A DNA stretch of 39,751 nucleotides from Nemertoderma westbladi (taxonomy: Eukaryota; Xenacoelomorpha; Nemertodermatida; Nemertodermatidae): assembly GCA_032718475.1 (NCBI GenBank), contig JAUCBJ010005253.1, positions 1-39,751 of the forward strand, read 5' to 3'. The position numbers were made by a program, and so were the translations under genes. Of this stretch, positions 9,931 through 21,096 are shown piece by piece. A model generated the notes under the pieces. The model did no database searches, had not been told where the DNA came from, and saw only the letters and a program-made list of their open reading frames with translations. Each line of letters starts with the position of its first letter. Position 1 is the first letter of the stretch.

Positions 9931-10914
9931 ATGGGAGACTTCACTCAATACAGGAAAGTTGAATTATCTGCGGCGCTTCACCTACTGAATGAACATGATC
10001 CGAATTTTAATGCACCTGATTTCAAAACAGAAATAATCGAAGTGTTGAAACGTGAGAATCGTTCTGCAGTGCGTCTTGCACTAACTACAGTATCATCGAC
10101 CTTACCGAAAGAAACGCATAGAACATCAACAGATGGAGCTAAGCGCATCAAACTACCAGAATTCTACCAGAAAGATCCGCGTATATGGTTCAGTCAGGTA
10201 GAGCAACTTGAGGAAGGTGAGTCACCTCATATTAAAAAACTTAGCTTGCTGGCAGTTTTACCAATAGACATAATTTTAGAAAGTGGGGTAAACCTTGATA
10301 ACACATATGACGAAATTAAATGTGATGTAATTCGTCACCTGGCTGATAGTGACGAAAAACGACTTCACAAACTGTTAGGTGAGCAAAGCCTAGGTGATCG
10401 GAAACCAACTGCGGCACTATGCCATCTGCAGAGACTGGCACCTGGTAACGATAATGTAATTAGGTTACGCTTCCTTGATATGCTTCCTGAATCAATACGC
10501 ATAGTTTTAACGTCATTGTCTGAACTTCCAATAGACAAATTAGCTGAAACAGCAGACAAAATGATTGAACAAACAAAAGGTTCACAAGCTAGTTACGCTA
10601 TATCGCAGAACTCCGAAATAGATATTCTACAAGATATGCAAGCTAATATGGCTGATCAAATTACAAAGCTGATAGCTGAAATTCGCGCAATAAATATGTC
10701 ACAGTCACAGTCCCCTCAATATTATAGATCACGATCTCCTGAGCGGTCTTCAAGGTCAAGACAACGGTCTCGATCCAGATCATATAACCCTATGGGACCC
10801 CTTTGCTTCTACCACTTCACATTTGGAGACCAAGCCAATAAATGTCAGGCACCATGTAAATGGGGATCAAACCTCAAAAGGCAATGTTCGGGAAACGATT
10901 CCACCTCGGCTTAG
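9931..10914 (+). CDS. gag: Gypsy-1 Gag
   Basis: This uninterrupted 327-codon ORF starts at ATG 9931, 75 bp after the primer site. It is the structural protein that would assemble the cytoplasmic particle around element RNA. The middle (about residues 60-200) is the helical capsid-type region with LPEFYQKDPRIWFSQVE. An Arg/Ser-rich stretch near residues 265-290 precedes a variant zinc knuckle, LCFYHFTFGDQANKCQAPC. This C-x2-H...C-x3-C form is known in many Gypsy Gag proteins. Its 3' end overlaps pol by about 55 bp with pol in the -1 frame, so pol would be made by frameshifting. It is the best preserved ORF of the element. Confidence 0.88.
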   Translation: MGDFTQYRKVELSAALHLLNEHDPNFNAPDFKTEIIEVLKRENRSAVRLALTTVSSTLPKETHRTSTDGAKRIKLPEFYQKDPRIWFSQVEQLEEGESPHIKKLSLLAVLPIDIILESGVNLDNTYDEIKCDVIRHLADSDEKRLHKLLGEQSLGDRKPTAALCHLQRLAPGNDNVIRLRFLDMLPESIRIVLTSLSELPIDKLAETADKMIEQTKGSQASYAISQNSEIDILQDMQANMADQITKLIAEIRAINMSQSQSPQYYRSRSPERSSRSRQRSRSRSYNPMGPLCFYHFTFGDQANKCQAPCKWGSNLKRQCSGNDSTSA

Positions 10915-12980
10915 ACACAGATGCGGTCGGGGTAAACGTTATACATATTGCCGTACCTGAAATAGGTTCATTGCTTGTAGATACTGGTAGTGACTGTTGT
11001 GTCCTACCCAGATGTAAGTCTACAGTAGGATCAAATTCAAACATAAAACTCACAGTGGCAAACGGCTCTCATATAGTAACTTATGGTATTGAATTTAAAC
11101 TTTCTTGTTTAAATACAAGTTTTAAATGGCAGTTTGTTATTGCAGACGTTGCTCAGCCAATCTTAGGCATGGATTTTCTCAGATCCAATGGTATAGCTGT
11201 TGATTGTGCAAATAATACACTGGTGTTCAACAAACATATCAATTATAAAAAATTATACAAAATGCCTATTCAAGACGCAAATATCAAAATAAACTTAATC
11301 CATTCTGAGATGTTATCTGAACATGAAAATAGCCACTTACAAATGTTACTATCCAAATATAGTAAATTGTTTGAACCTGTGGATGACTCAGTACCTGTCA
11401 ATAATCCCATCAAACATCACATAGTAACATCTGGACATCCGTGCTATTCAAGACCACGTCCTCTACATGGATCTATACTGGAAAAAGTAAAAAAAGATTA
11501 TGCAGAGTTAGAAGCGCGTGGTATAATACAACGCAGTGAATCTCCATGGGCAACACCCCTGCTTGCCACCAACAAACCAGACAACTCACTTCGTTTGTGT
11601 GGAGACTATCGCATGCTTAATAAACAAACTATAACTGATCGCTATCCCATGCCCAAAGTGACAGATGTAATAAATAAATTCTCAGGGTGCACTGTATTTT
11701 CAAAAATAGACCTCACCCAAGCATTTCATCAAATACCAGTTGCTGAAGAGGATGTGTAAAAAACTGTGATTACAACCCCATTTGGGTTATTCTTATATAA
11801 ACGCATGCCTTATGGTCTCCGAAATGCTATGCAAACTTTTCAACGCTTAGTAGATGGCACCATCAACATGGATTGTGCAGCTGCTTATGCTGATGATATT
11901 CTGGTTGGTAGTTCAGATATTATAAGTCATTTTGAACATCTTCGCCTTGTTTTTGAGCGTTTATCTCGAGCTGGATTAAAAGTGCGAATGAATAAATGTA
12001 AATTCTTCTGCGTTGAAGTTGAATTTCTTGGTGTACTAATTTCAAAAGTAGGATGTCGACCAGTACCTAGTAAAATCGAAGCTATTTGTAATTTCGAGTG
12101 ACCCACAACATTAAAAGGGTTAAAAAGATTTATAGGAATTTCAGGATTTTACCATCGATTTGTACCACACTTTTCTGACATCGCAGCACCATTAACCGAT
12201 CTAACACAACAAAATAACTCGAAAAAATCTGAATTGAAATGGAATGACAATGCAGAGAAGGCCTTTGGGAATCTAAAAAAAGCCCTTTGCGATGCTGTTA
12301 CACTAGGGTTCCCATCAGAAACATCTGCAATCGAGTTAACGACAGATGCTTCTCAACAAGCTGTTGGAGCTGTTCTTAATCAGATCGTGAACGACATTCG
12401 TGTTCCATTGACATTTTTTTCACGCAAGTTGAGTCCTTTAGAAAGGAAGAAATCCACATTTGATAGGGAGCTCTTGGCTATATATCTTGCATTGAAACAA
12501 TTCCCGTGGTTGATTGGAACTGAGTTCACTATCAGAACTGATCACAAACCATTAACACACACAATGGAAATGAAAAATCCAACACCACAACAAACACGTT
12601 GGTTGTCATTTATTCTAGAACATAATTATGAAATCAAATATATAAGGGGCGTTGAAAATATAGTAGCCGATGCCCTGTCTCTTACAGACTCATCAGATCA
12701 TGATGTCATAAGTGGTAGTTGTCCAGACATAGAAATTGCCAATAACAGTTGTTGCGTAGTAGTTGATGCAAATGAATCGCTAGCCAGAGAACAATCTGAG
12801 GACAAGGGTTTGCAAACATTCTTTGCGAATACTTCACTCCCACTCAAGAAACTGTCGATTGGAAATCAAACACTTTTTTGTGATGATTCAACGGATATCC
12901 TTCGACCATATTTACCATTAGATAGCCGTCGCAAAGTCTTTGAACAAATCCATAATTTATCCCATCCAGGACCGAAAGCA
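10860..12980 (+). pseudogene. pol: Gypsy-1 Pol: protease, reverse transcriptase, RNase H
   Basis: Aspartic protease comes first with LLVDTGSDCCVLPR. RT follows with LRLCGDYRMLNKQ, FSKIDLTQAFHQI, LYKRMPYGLRNA, and the intact catalytic box YADDILVG. The tether and RNase H follow with TTDASQQAVGAVL and FTIRTDHKPL. The frame then enters the integrase zinc domain at HNLSHPGPKA, where it is interrupted. Two in-frame stops disable it: TAA at 11757-11759 between the LTQAFHQI block and the TPFG block, and TGA at 12099-12101 after ICNFE. The catalytic residues themselves are kept, so decay looks passive. The frame is -1 relative to gag. Confidence 0.9.
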
Positions 12981-14106
12981 ATCCTAAAGATAATTGTTCG
13001 CGCTTTTAGACCTTTAGCAGTTTAACCTGCCAATTTTAGTTGTCCTTTTGTTTATAAATCGACCCTAGCATTTAACAATGAAGTTACATCAGCCGAAGCC
13101 AGTCTGTGCGCGACCTTTCACCCACAGTTAAGGGAGACTGGATTCGGATGCTTTGATAGTGATTGCGGTGTAGACCTACTGTATTATTCGATTGATCGGT
13201 ACTATATAATCTCTGACAATATATTTACTTTCGGGGAAATATTAACAGTTCCTTTAGGACGTGGGGCTTTAAGTATAAAAACAGAGTTATGACTTATACT
13301 AATCACAACTAGATGGCCACAGAGTTTCGTAAATAGCGCATTCTTTAGGAGATGCTTTATTAACCTTCACACTACTTCACACTACTTCGCACCAATCTGC
13401 CGACCGTCACTGAATTTTATCATATATAAGGAGGATTGCAACTGAGACACGTAGGGATTATGAAATAGCATTTAATTCACACAAAATCCACTATAATGTA
13501 AGTTGCAGTTGCTACCGGTAAACCTGTTCCTCTCACCTTCAGTAATCAAGAAGATTGGGGGTTTTATGATTATTTATCGATATTCTCCAAATATAACAAC
13601 AATATCCATCAACATAACAACAATTAATGACAGAAGTAAAATAATGCGGTGAACAGTCAGTATGTGTTACATAATGCAGTTATGAAATGTGTATCCAAGT
13701 AAGGTAGTTGAATTGTTAATAGTTTTACGTTCTTGTAATCAAAGCCATCTGATGTTTCTGATGTTTAGGCCAAAGTCTGAAACTTCCACACAGAAGCACA
13801 GAAGAATTCCAAGCCGGTTCTGAGGCTCAGAAAAGGTAAACAAAAGACCGTAATGCATTGCGCAGTTTTCCATAGGCCTCTGTCCAACATAAAGTGAAAA
13901 TCGCTCTGATTGGCTGAATAGGCAGAACAAAGAGGTTCCACGTCTACAGGAAATCATCTGACAGATTTCGTCATCTAAGCTCCAATCTCTTCCCATCGTT
14001 GGATAAATTTAGGGCTATCTTAGAGTATTCTGCGCATCGCGGCAAAAATGACTTGTTATGTCCTAAAAGCACCTACACTGCGCATTGCGGGAAAAAATGA
14101 CTTGTT
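12981..14106. other. About 1.1-kb segment interrupting Gypsy-1 integrase
   Basis: The integrase zinc-binding domain is split here: HPGPKA is on the left, and SAKDFTIIAKRYIWPGI resumes at 14107. The right end has a direct duplication: TGCGCATCGCGGCAAAAATG... near 14032 and TGCGCATTGCGGGAAAAAATG near 14079, each ending in GACTTGTTATGTCC. I see no convincing terminal inverted repeat or target duplication, and no recognisable protein. It is probably a non-autonomous DNA element; the exact ends are uncertain. Confidence 0.6.
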
Positions 14107-14962
14107 ATGTCCGCAAAAGATTTTACAATAATAGCAAAAAGATACATTTGGCCAGGAATCAACAAAGAGGTCAAAACATGGTCAAAAGAGTGTAAGGATT
14201 GCCAATCCTCAAAAATAACGAGGCATACAAAGACTCCTATTAAAACGATTCCAACAACAACCAGATTTCATACCTTACATATTGATATTGTCCCTAGAAT
14301 TTGATCAGTGATCAGGGTGGCCAATTCGAATCACACATTTGGGGCTATTTAATGAAGAGGCTTGGAAAAGAAGAACAACATCGTATCATCCCGCATGCAA
14401 TAATGGAGCGATAGAAAGATTCCATCGACAATTAAAGAACCCAATCCGGGCTTCTTGTAAGTCTTCAAGTTGGTATTATTCGTTACCTCTGATCCTATTG
14501 GGTATCAGAACTACCATCGGCGAATGTGGTCATTCTCCCTCACAGTTAACGTATGGCTGTGAAACCAATCTACCTTGTGATTATTTTATAGATATTTCCC
14601 CAGAGTATGACCTACCAAACAACTCATTTGTGGAAAAGCTATTTTGAAATATGAGGAAAATATATCCACCTGAAAGAAATAATAAACTTGATAACTACAT
14701 TCCTAAGAAATTTGCTACGGCTACACATATTTGGTTGCGGCAAGAGGTTTGCAAATCATCACTTCAGATACCATATCATGGACCATATAAAGTTCTAACT
14801 CGCAATGATAAAACTCTGGAGATTGAGCTCAATGGCTATCAATGTCGAGTTTCCCTTGATCGAGTAAAACCTGCATTCTTACCATCAGCTTCAATTTCAC
14901 AAGTAAAGAGGAAGAAACGCGTTACATTCTTAATAATTCCTCGTATACATTACTATACATAA
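14107..14962 (+). pseudogene. pol: Gypsy-1 integrase remnant
   Basis: The end of the zinc domain is present (CKDCQSSKI), then the first catalytic Asp context HIDIV. The frame stops at 14304 and the text jumps to SDQGGQFESHIWG, the second catalytic Asp. Most of the core between the two Asp residues is therefore deleted. A frameshift near 14365 moves to TTSYHPACNNGAIERFHRQLK, which holds the catalytic Glu. A stop at 14648 precedes the C-terminal GPY/F module (YHGPYKVLTR...RVSLDRVKPA). No chromodomain is seen. It lies between the 1.1-kb interruption and the 3' LTR. Confidence 0.85.
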
Positions 14963-15025
14963 TATAAAACATAACTCATTTACGTCAATAAATCACAGGT
15001 CTCCGCCTAAGATTAGGGGGAGTAA

Positions 15026-15122
15026 TGTAACGTTCTAATAAACTCTTGTGTAATAATTATTATTGTTAAATGTGCATTTTATTAGCCTGTATCAAAGGAT
15101 ATAATACATAGGAGTAATATAG
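15026..15122 (+). repeat. Gypsy-1 truncated 3' LTR
   Basis: The segment starts TGTAACG and matches the first 97 bp of the 5' LTR, then breaks off at AGTAATATAG. It is preceded by a polypurine tract with AGGGGGAG. The break abuts Gypsy-3 sequence, so the rest of the LTR and the right target duplication are lost. Confidence 0.85.
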
Positions 15123-15309
15123 AACTTGAATTGGAGAACATCCCAGCTGATCAAGCCGATCAAGAAACTCATTATTCATCCTTTGAGATTATGGAGGATA
15201 ATGTCCAGAAACTAGAAGCGAAAATTCGACGCATCCGACGGACAAAACCAGCGATCTGTAGAACAGCCGTACCCTTCTGCGGCCACAAATCAAACGCAGG
15301 TGGATTAAT

Positions 15310-16386
15310 ATGGCCTTAAAACCTGCAGAGCTTCAGTCCGATACGAGCCTTTCGGATTTTATTGTTTGGCGTACATGCTTCGAAGATTATTTTTCATCGA
15401 ACAACATGTCTAGGTTTAGTCAACGTGAGCAGCGAGCGTATCTCCGCGGTTGCTGAAGCTCAAAGGTAGTTCAAACATTGGAGCTACTTCTTGACGTTGG
15501 TCCTGCAGTTCCGGTAGACGAAGTACTAGACACTATTCAGAAATATTTGGCAGAAACTCTGTCCGTCATGACACGCCGTTTCAATTTCCACAAATGCGCA
15601 CAGAAATATGGTGAACGGTTTTCTGATTTCTTTGTTCGCCTAAAGTTACTGGGAGGGAATGCGGAACTCGAAAACATCACATACGATGACCAACTAGCTG
15701 CAAGAATTGTTCTTGTTGTGGAAGACAGTGAACTGCAACGTGAACTGGTAAGGTTGTCAAGTCAAAGTTTATCTGATATTAAAGCAAAACGTCATGCATG
15801 GGAGACAGCTGCAGCAAACCAAAAAGCCTTAGGAAATAATAATGAGAACGACCAAGGTTGGTGTAATAAATTATATAGTATGAGTAATGCTAGTAACTAT
15901 AGTGACGAAACTGGTTCTTATTATTCAGCTAGAATGTCTTCATACAGACGCAATATGCAGCAAAACCAATATGAAAGAACCTGTTCACAATCACGTGATC
16001 GATTACAAGTTCCCAGAACTACACCAAATAGAAAATGTTTTTTTTGTGGTCTTAATGCGCATGCAAGGTCGTTCTGTCCGGCTAAAGGTAAGCAATGTGT
16101 TTATTGTGGACTCATTGGACATTTCAAGTCTGTATGTCTAATAAAAAAAAGGGATGACAATGACCCTGACATTGATAACTCTTCCATGGATTCTAAATCA
16201 AATATAAAAAATAACTATATTTGTGTTAGTCATGCATCTACACATTATGGTAGATCTACTCCTCTATGCGAAGTGACAGTCCGGACCCCCAAAACCCAGT
16301 CCTTTACTATTGAAGCTCTCCCTGATACAGGTGCTTCCGAGTGTATTATCCCAGCTTCTGTTGCTGATATTTTAATATTAAAATAG
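15310..16386 (+). pseudogene. gag: Gypsy-3 Gag and protease start
   Basis: The frame opens at ATG 15310 with MALKPAELQ and a FIVWRTCFEDYF capsid-type start. It meets one TGA at 15454-15456 and continues in the same frame to 16386. Two canonical CCHC zinc knuckles are present, CFFCGLNAHARSFC and CVYCGLIGHFKSVC, spaced as usual for Gag. The aspartic protease begins with ALPDTGASECIIP, where DTG is the active site. The wording differs clearly from Gypsy-1, so this is a separate family of the Mag-like type. About 190 bp upstream, between it and the broken Gypsy-1 LTR, resembles leader sequence. No LTR of its own was found. Confidence 0.87.
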
Positions 16387-16978
16387 ACAATAGGCATAAA
16401 AGGCGCATTTTTGCAGCTAATGAATCTGAACTTGCATGTTATGGTGCTTCCATTATTCATGTTAAGTGGCTTCACCATGTGGCCGAAATTACAGGTTATG
16501 TTCACCTGATGTGGATAACCTCCTCTTAGCATGGCATAATCTCATTGATTTAGGTATTATCTCACCGACTTTCCCATATTCAGACAGTCATGCTTGAAAA
16601 TATGGCTTCAAGCGACCAGAAACTAAATATGCAATGACTATTCAAAAGTCATTAGGCCATCAATGATGTATCTAAAAAGGTTAAATTTGCAAGCCAGATA
16701 ACAACTATTTGTAACACTGATGTTGAGAATGAACAAAAACTCTCTATTTCTGCTCAAAAACTCCCAGTTGATTCTACTAGAATGCTTACTAGAAATGAAC
16801 TTGATTTATTTAAGTTGAAATTCAAACAAAAGTACATAACTGTTTTCGATTCAACAACAAGTTTCAAAGCTATGAAGGGGCCTGCCATACATATCTATTT
16901 AACAGATATTGGTAATACAAAGCCAATTCAGTGCATAACAGCATGCCAAATCCCTCTTGCTTACGGGGAATCAGCAAA
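16387..16978 (+). pseudogene. pol: Gypsy-3 protease end and pre-RT region
   Basis: This continues Gypsy-3 in broken frames: IDNRHKRRIFAANESEL after a frameshift at about 16380, then VDNLLLAWHNLIDLGII, and later KQKYITVFDSTT...MKGPAIHIYL and CQIPLAYGESAKT. This is the segment that normally precedes RT in Mag-like Gypsy elements. It stops before any RT motif because LINE A sequence starts at about 16979. Many stops show it is dead. Confidence 0.75.
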
Positions 16979-17911
16979 GACTTATCAAAGGCATTTGACA
17001 TGGTAGAATGGGTATCATTATTTCTGGAACTCATTAAGAAGGGCTTCTGTCCATTGTTTATTAGAGTTTTATTGTGGATGTATAAAGAGCAGTAGTCGTG
17101 CAGTGTAAAATGGAATTCGGTATCGTCCACATCGTTCACGGTTTCGAATGGCGTACGCCAAGGTTCGGTTATCTCGCCTTTTTTATTCTGTGTAGTAATA
17201 AACACAATAATATATCGTTTACGTAAATCGCAAGTGGGCTGTCATATTGGTACACATTATTTTGGGATTCTGGTATATGCAGATGATATATTATTATTAT
17301 GCCCATCTATAGTAGGGTTGCAGTACATGTTTTCGATTTGTGAAAGTTTTTGTAAAGATTTTAATATGTCTATCAGTTCGAATCCTGACTCGGTAAAAAG
17401 TAAATCCAAATGTATTCCCTTTTCTTCTAAATGGGACAAGCCAGATATTAATGTTACTGTAAATGGTGCTGTGATTCCTTGGGTAAAACCGTCGGTACAC
17501 TTAGGTAATACGTTAAATTTTAATTATAATTATAGCAGTGATTTACAGGTAAAACGTGGAAAATTTATTGGCAAATTAAATTGTTTACGACAGGAATTTG
17601 GTTTCACAAACCCTGATAATCTTTGTGCCCTACAACGTATCTATGCAACCTATCGTAGCCCCTTGTGGGACTTTTGGTCTGACGCCTGTCAATGGTTACT
17701 AAGATCTTGGAACATTAATGTTAGGTTAGTTTGGGGCTTACCGTATAACACTCATCGTTCTATGGTTGAAGGGCTAGTTAATTACCCTTACCCGTGGTCT
17801 ATGTTATGTAGTAGTTTTGTGCAATTGGCCAGCAGTGTGTTGTGTTCTCGTAAACCTTCATTACGTTGCCTTGGTTACTTGTCCTTTTTCGATTGCCGTA
17901 CTGTTAGTGGT
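16979..17911 (+). pseudogene. LINE A reverse transcriptase, segment 1
   Basis: Non-LTR RT motifs appear in order: DLSKAFDMVEW (motif A), NGVRQGSVISPFLF (motif B), and LVYADDILLLCPS (motif C with both catalytic Asp). A thumb-like region and a WDFWSDACQW stretch follow. The frame has a single TAG at 17093-17095 between motifs A and B. The 5' end is missing, so endonuclease and fingers are absent. The ORF appears to end at TVSG because Gypsy-2 is inserted there; it resumes in frame at 24845. The RT wording differs from LINE B, C and D. Confidence 0.9.
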
Positions 17912-18069
17912 TAAAATGTATCTTTCTTTCTATCTTTCTTAGTTCAATAGTATAATAAAGAAGGCTCCAGCCCATCACCTATATTTTAGTCCGTCAAGAC
18001 CTATGTATGTACAGTGTCTTACTCAGTATCTATAGTTCTGCAGTTCTGTAATTCAGTCCCAACATTACA
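17912..18069 (-). repeat. Gypsy-2 3' LTR (left)
   Basis: This 158-bp LTR, read on the minus strand, starts TGTAATGTTGGG and ends ATACATTTTA. The 131 bp at 17939-18069 are identical to 24709-24839. The rest differs in a CTTT-rich stretch by about 10 bp. The purine run GAGAAGAG (minus strand, just beyond 18070) is the likely polypurine tract. Confidence 0.88.
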
Positions 18070-18168
18070 TCACTCTTCTCGTTTAAACAAAGGATTATTC
18101 TAATAATAAATCCGTTATATCAGTCTTTATTATTTCTTCCTCTTCCGTGACCCTACGATAATATTCCT

Positions 18169-19637
18169 CTAGTCAATATCACACCAGCCTTTTCCTTGGG
18201 ATTGAGAAGGCTGTTGTATTTGGCCTGGCACTGGGGGTGTATGACACACATCCTGTCCCAATTCGTCTCGTAAGGGTTGGTTTTCTAATCCATTATTAAT
18301 ATCTTCATGCATACTATCACACTCATCACTGTCAATATTATCATCATCAATATTATCATCCCCCTTATCTCTCTCATTTGTGTCCGGTATGGGTAACACT
18401 TTACTTGTGTTTCTCATCTTTACCTCGTTTCCTCTTCTCAGAATCAGCGCTGTTCCCTTTTTCTCTTGAACTTGGAAAGGATTTGGGTCAAATCTAGTTG
18501 TGAACTTATTTTGCTTGTGCTGTTGTATTAAAACCATATTGCCTGGATGAATCTTTTTCTCTTTATTCTTCCTGTCTGCATATATCTTCACTTTTTCCTT
18601 CATCATTGTATCCCTCTGTATTGCTTCTTGAAACATTGTCAATTATAATTCATTTCCCACAATACAAGGCAGTTTTGTTTTTGGAACCCTTCCCAATAAT
18701 TCTGATGGGGTATTCCCAGTACTTGTATGGGGTATATTTCTATGTACCATTAGAAATTTCCTTATAGCTTGTTTCCAGTCTTTACCCTCTGTTCTAGCAG
18801 CACGGATCGATTTCATTAAAGGGCGCCATAGTCGTTCAATTTCCCCATTGGTTTGTGGGTGATATGGTGCAGTTTTTTGATGCATTATACCCCATTCTTT
18901 GCAAAATCGCTTGAATTGTTTCGAACAAAACTGTGGCCCATTATCTGATATTAATACATCTGGAACCCCATGACTGGCTATACAAGTTTCCAAACATTCT
19001 ATTACCTTTTCTGTGACTGTAGTTTTTTATGTGAATAATTCAGGCCATCTCGATGATGCATCAATTATTCCAATTATGTATTCCCCTGAAGGCAACGGTC
19101 CACATAAATCGATGTGTTGTCTCTCCCATGGTCTCCCCATTTCACTCATTATCAGTGGTTCATGCCCCTGGGTGTCCCGTTGTGCTTGGCACGGAATACA
19201 GTTTCTGACCAAGACTTCCACTGCAGCATCAATACCTGGCCACCATACCTTTGTTCTAAGTAATGCTTTGGTCCGTACAATTCCTGGATGGGTCTCATGA
19301 GCAATTTTTTATATGCTACGATGCAGTTCCTTTGGTATGACAATCCTGTTTCCCCTCATCAAGATACCTCTTTTGAAGCATAGTTCATCTTTCACACGAT
19401 AGAATGGATGGCTAGCATCGCAGAGTCCTGATTCCATCATCTTACCGACTTCAGTTATTTCAGTGTCTTTCAGAGACATTTCAATTATTTCACTGAGGGA
19501 GATCACTCGTGGAACGGCATTTGCTATTATACTATTTATATATGTTTCTGCCATGATCTGCTCCTTACTTAAGGTTATTTAGCCATGTAGCTTTCTGGAA
19601 AGTATATCTGCTGGATTTTCGGCCCCTTTGATAAACT
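18169..19637 (-). pseudogene. pol: Gypsy-2 integrase and C-terminal tail
   Basis: On the minus strand, after the RNase H end, come a decayed NPADILSRKL stretch, a zinc domain (HETHPG...CIPCQAQ), and a complete catalytic core. The core has HIDLCGPLPSGEY (first Asp), ISDNGPQF (second Asp) and PQTNGEIERLWRP (Glu). A C-terminal region with PGNMVLIQQHKQNK and an acidic tail follows. In-frame TAA stops break it near 19582, 19309, 19027 and 18643. The catalytic triad is intact in spite of the stops. Confidence 0.88.
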
Positions 19638-21029
19638 TTAGTTGAACGAATATTGTTGTAACAATAATGCCCAGCGCTGAACTCTTGGGGATGGCTTTCC
19701 AGTTGGGGAAAATATGTATTTTAATGGTTTGTGGTCAGACCAAATATTGAAAGTTGTACCATATAGATACAAATGAAACTTTCCACAGGCCCATGTTACT
19801 GCCAATGCTTCCCTTTCCAACTGGCTATATCGCTGGTCTACATTTGTGAGGCATTTTGATGCATAGGATATTGGCAGAAATTTATTATTGCATTCTTGCA
19901 TTAGGATAGCGCCGACTCCTACAGGACTAGCATCTACTATTAAATGGGTATCTTTATTGATATCATAATGCCCCATGACATCAATAGATGTGACTCTCTG
20001 CTTCAGTTTTTCAAATGCACACTTCTCCTGTGCCTCCCATTTCCATTTTGAATTCTTTCGAGTTAAAGCTTGGATTGGTTCCGAGATGGTGGCGAGATCT
20101 TGTATATACTGGCCCATATAATTGACGAGTCCCATGAAGCTTCTCACTTCAGCCACATTATTTGGTTCTACAAAGGAAGTGACTGCTTCTATATGTGACT
20201 CAAGTGGCTGTACCCCATTTTTAGAGATCCTCAACCCAAAGAACTCTACTTCAGTTACACCGAATATACACTTTTCTGGCTTCAAAGTTAGGTTAAACTT
20301 TTGCAACGTCTTCAGTACTTCGTCGAGTGTGTTATCATGGGTTTTTTTGTCTTTACCCCATATTAGTATATCATTCTGGAGATTATTGCAATTTTGTATT
20401 CCGGCCAATATTTTTGATAATATTCTTTGGCCATCCTCAGATGCTGATGCAATCCCCTTTACCAGGACCCTATAGCGATAGATCCCATCCGACGTTGAGA
20501 ATGTGGTAATCTCACGAGAATCTGGGTGTAAAGGAATTTGATGGAAATAAGATCTTAGATCTAGTTTGGAGAATATGCAAGAACCAATCACTCTTTCTAT
20601 CAATTCTTCACGTGTTGGAATTGGAAATCGACTTATTGTTATTGCCCTATTCACCTGGCGTAAATCGACACACAGTCGTATATCGCCATCTGGTTTTGGT
20701 TCAACAACTATTGGAGAAACCCACGGGGTTGGCCCATATACTGGTTCAATCATGTCCTGTCTAAGCATTTCTTTGATTTTTTCTTGCACTAGTTTCTTTG
20801 TGTGGAAAGGCACACGTCTAACTGGCTGGGCCACAGGTTCAACATCATGGTTAATATTGAGTTTTAATTCTGTACCTCTTAGTCTTCCTATCCCATCAAA
20901 AACGTCAGGATATTGTTCTATTGGAGACATTATTCCATTTATATTCATTATGTTATCTTCTTGCAATTTTATCAATCCCAATTGTTTGGAAGAATGTTTG
21001 CTAGCTAAGAATGTTTCCTGTAGTTTCAT
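19638..21029 (-). pseudogene. pol: Gypsy-2 reverse transcriptase and RNase H
   Basis: This is a long open 463-codon frame. RT motifs are TPWVSPIVVEPKPDG, IRLCVDLRQVNRAI, FSKLDLRSYFHQI and YRVLVKGIASASE. The catalytic box reads LQNDILIWG, so the first Asp of the usual x-x-D-D is Asn; this should abolish polymerisation. RNase H follows with LIVDASPVGVGAIL and FNIWSDHKPL. The frame differs from gag-protease and needs a shift near 21000. A second shift at its end, near 19640, separates it from the integrase part. RT would copy the element RNA in cytoplasmic particles. Confidence 0.9.
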
Positions 21030-21096
21030 GTTCTGTGACTAAGATTCGTGCTGGAGTTCGGTTTTTGCCATATGAGATTACACCGAAAAACTCTCC

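Larger units (their letters stand above)
9584..15122 (+). mobile_element. Gypsy-1 LTR retrotransposon, decayed
   Basis: The element has a 5' LTR, primer binding site, gag, pol in the -1 frame, integrase remnants, a polypurine tract and a truncated 3' LTR. It interrupts LINE B just after its linker. The pol order protease, RT, RNase H, integrase with a GPY/F module is the Gypsy (Metaviridae) order. Disabling changes include stops in pol, a 1.1-kb insertion in integrase, deletion of most of the integrase core and loss of about 160 bp of the 3' LTR. It is not autonomous. Confidence 0.92.

Noticed and set aside
11757-12101. Stop-codon recoding in Gypsy-1 pol
   Set aside because: One TAA and one TGA together with integrase deletion and LTR truncation fit ordinary decay; there is no readthrough signal.
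13739-13996. 85-codon minus ORF inside the Gypsy-1 interruption
   Set aside because: No motif is recognisable and there is no conserved context; the segment is more likely non-coding.
20122-21042. Several long plus-strand ORFs opposite Gypsy-2 pol
   Set aside because: They are antisense shadows of a well-supported RT/RNase H frame and show no independent motifs.
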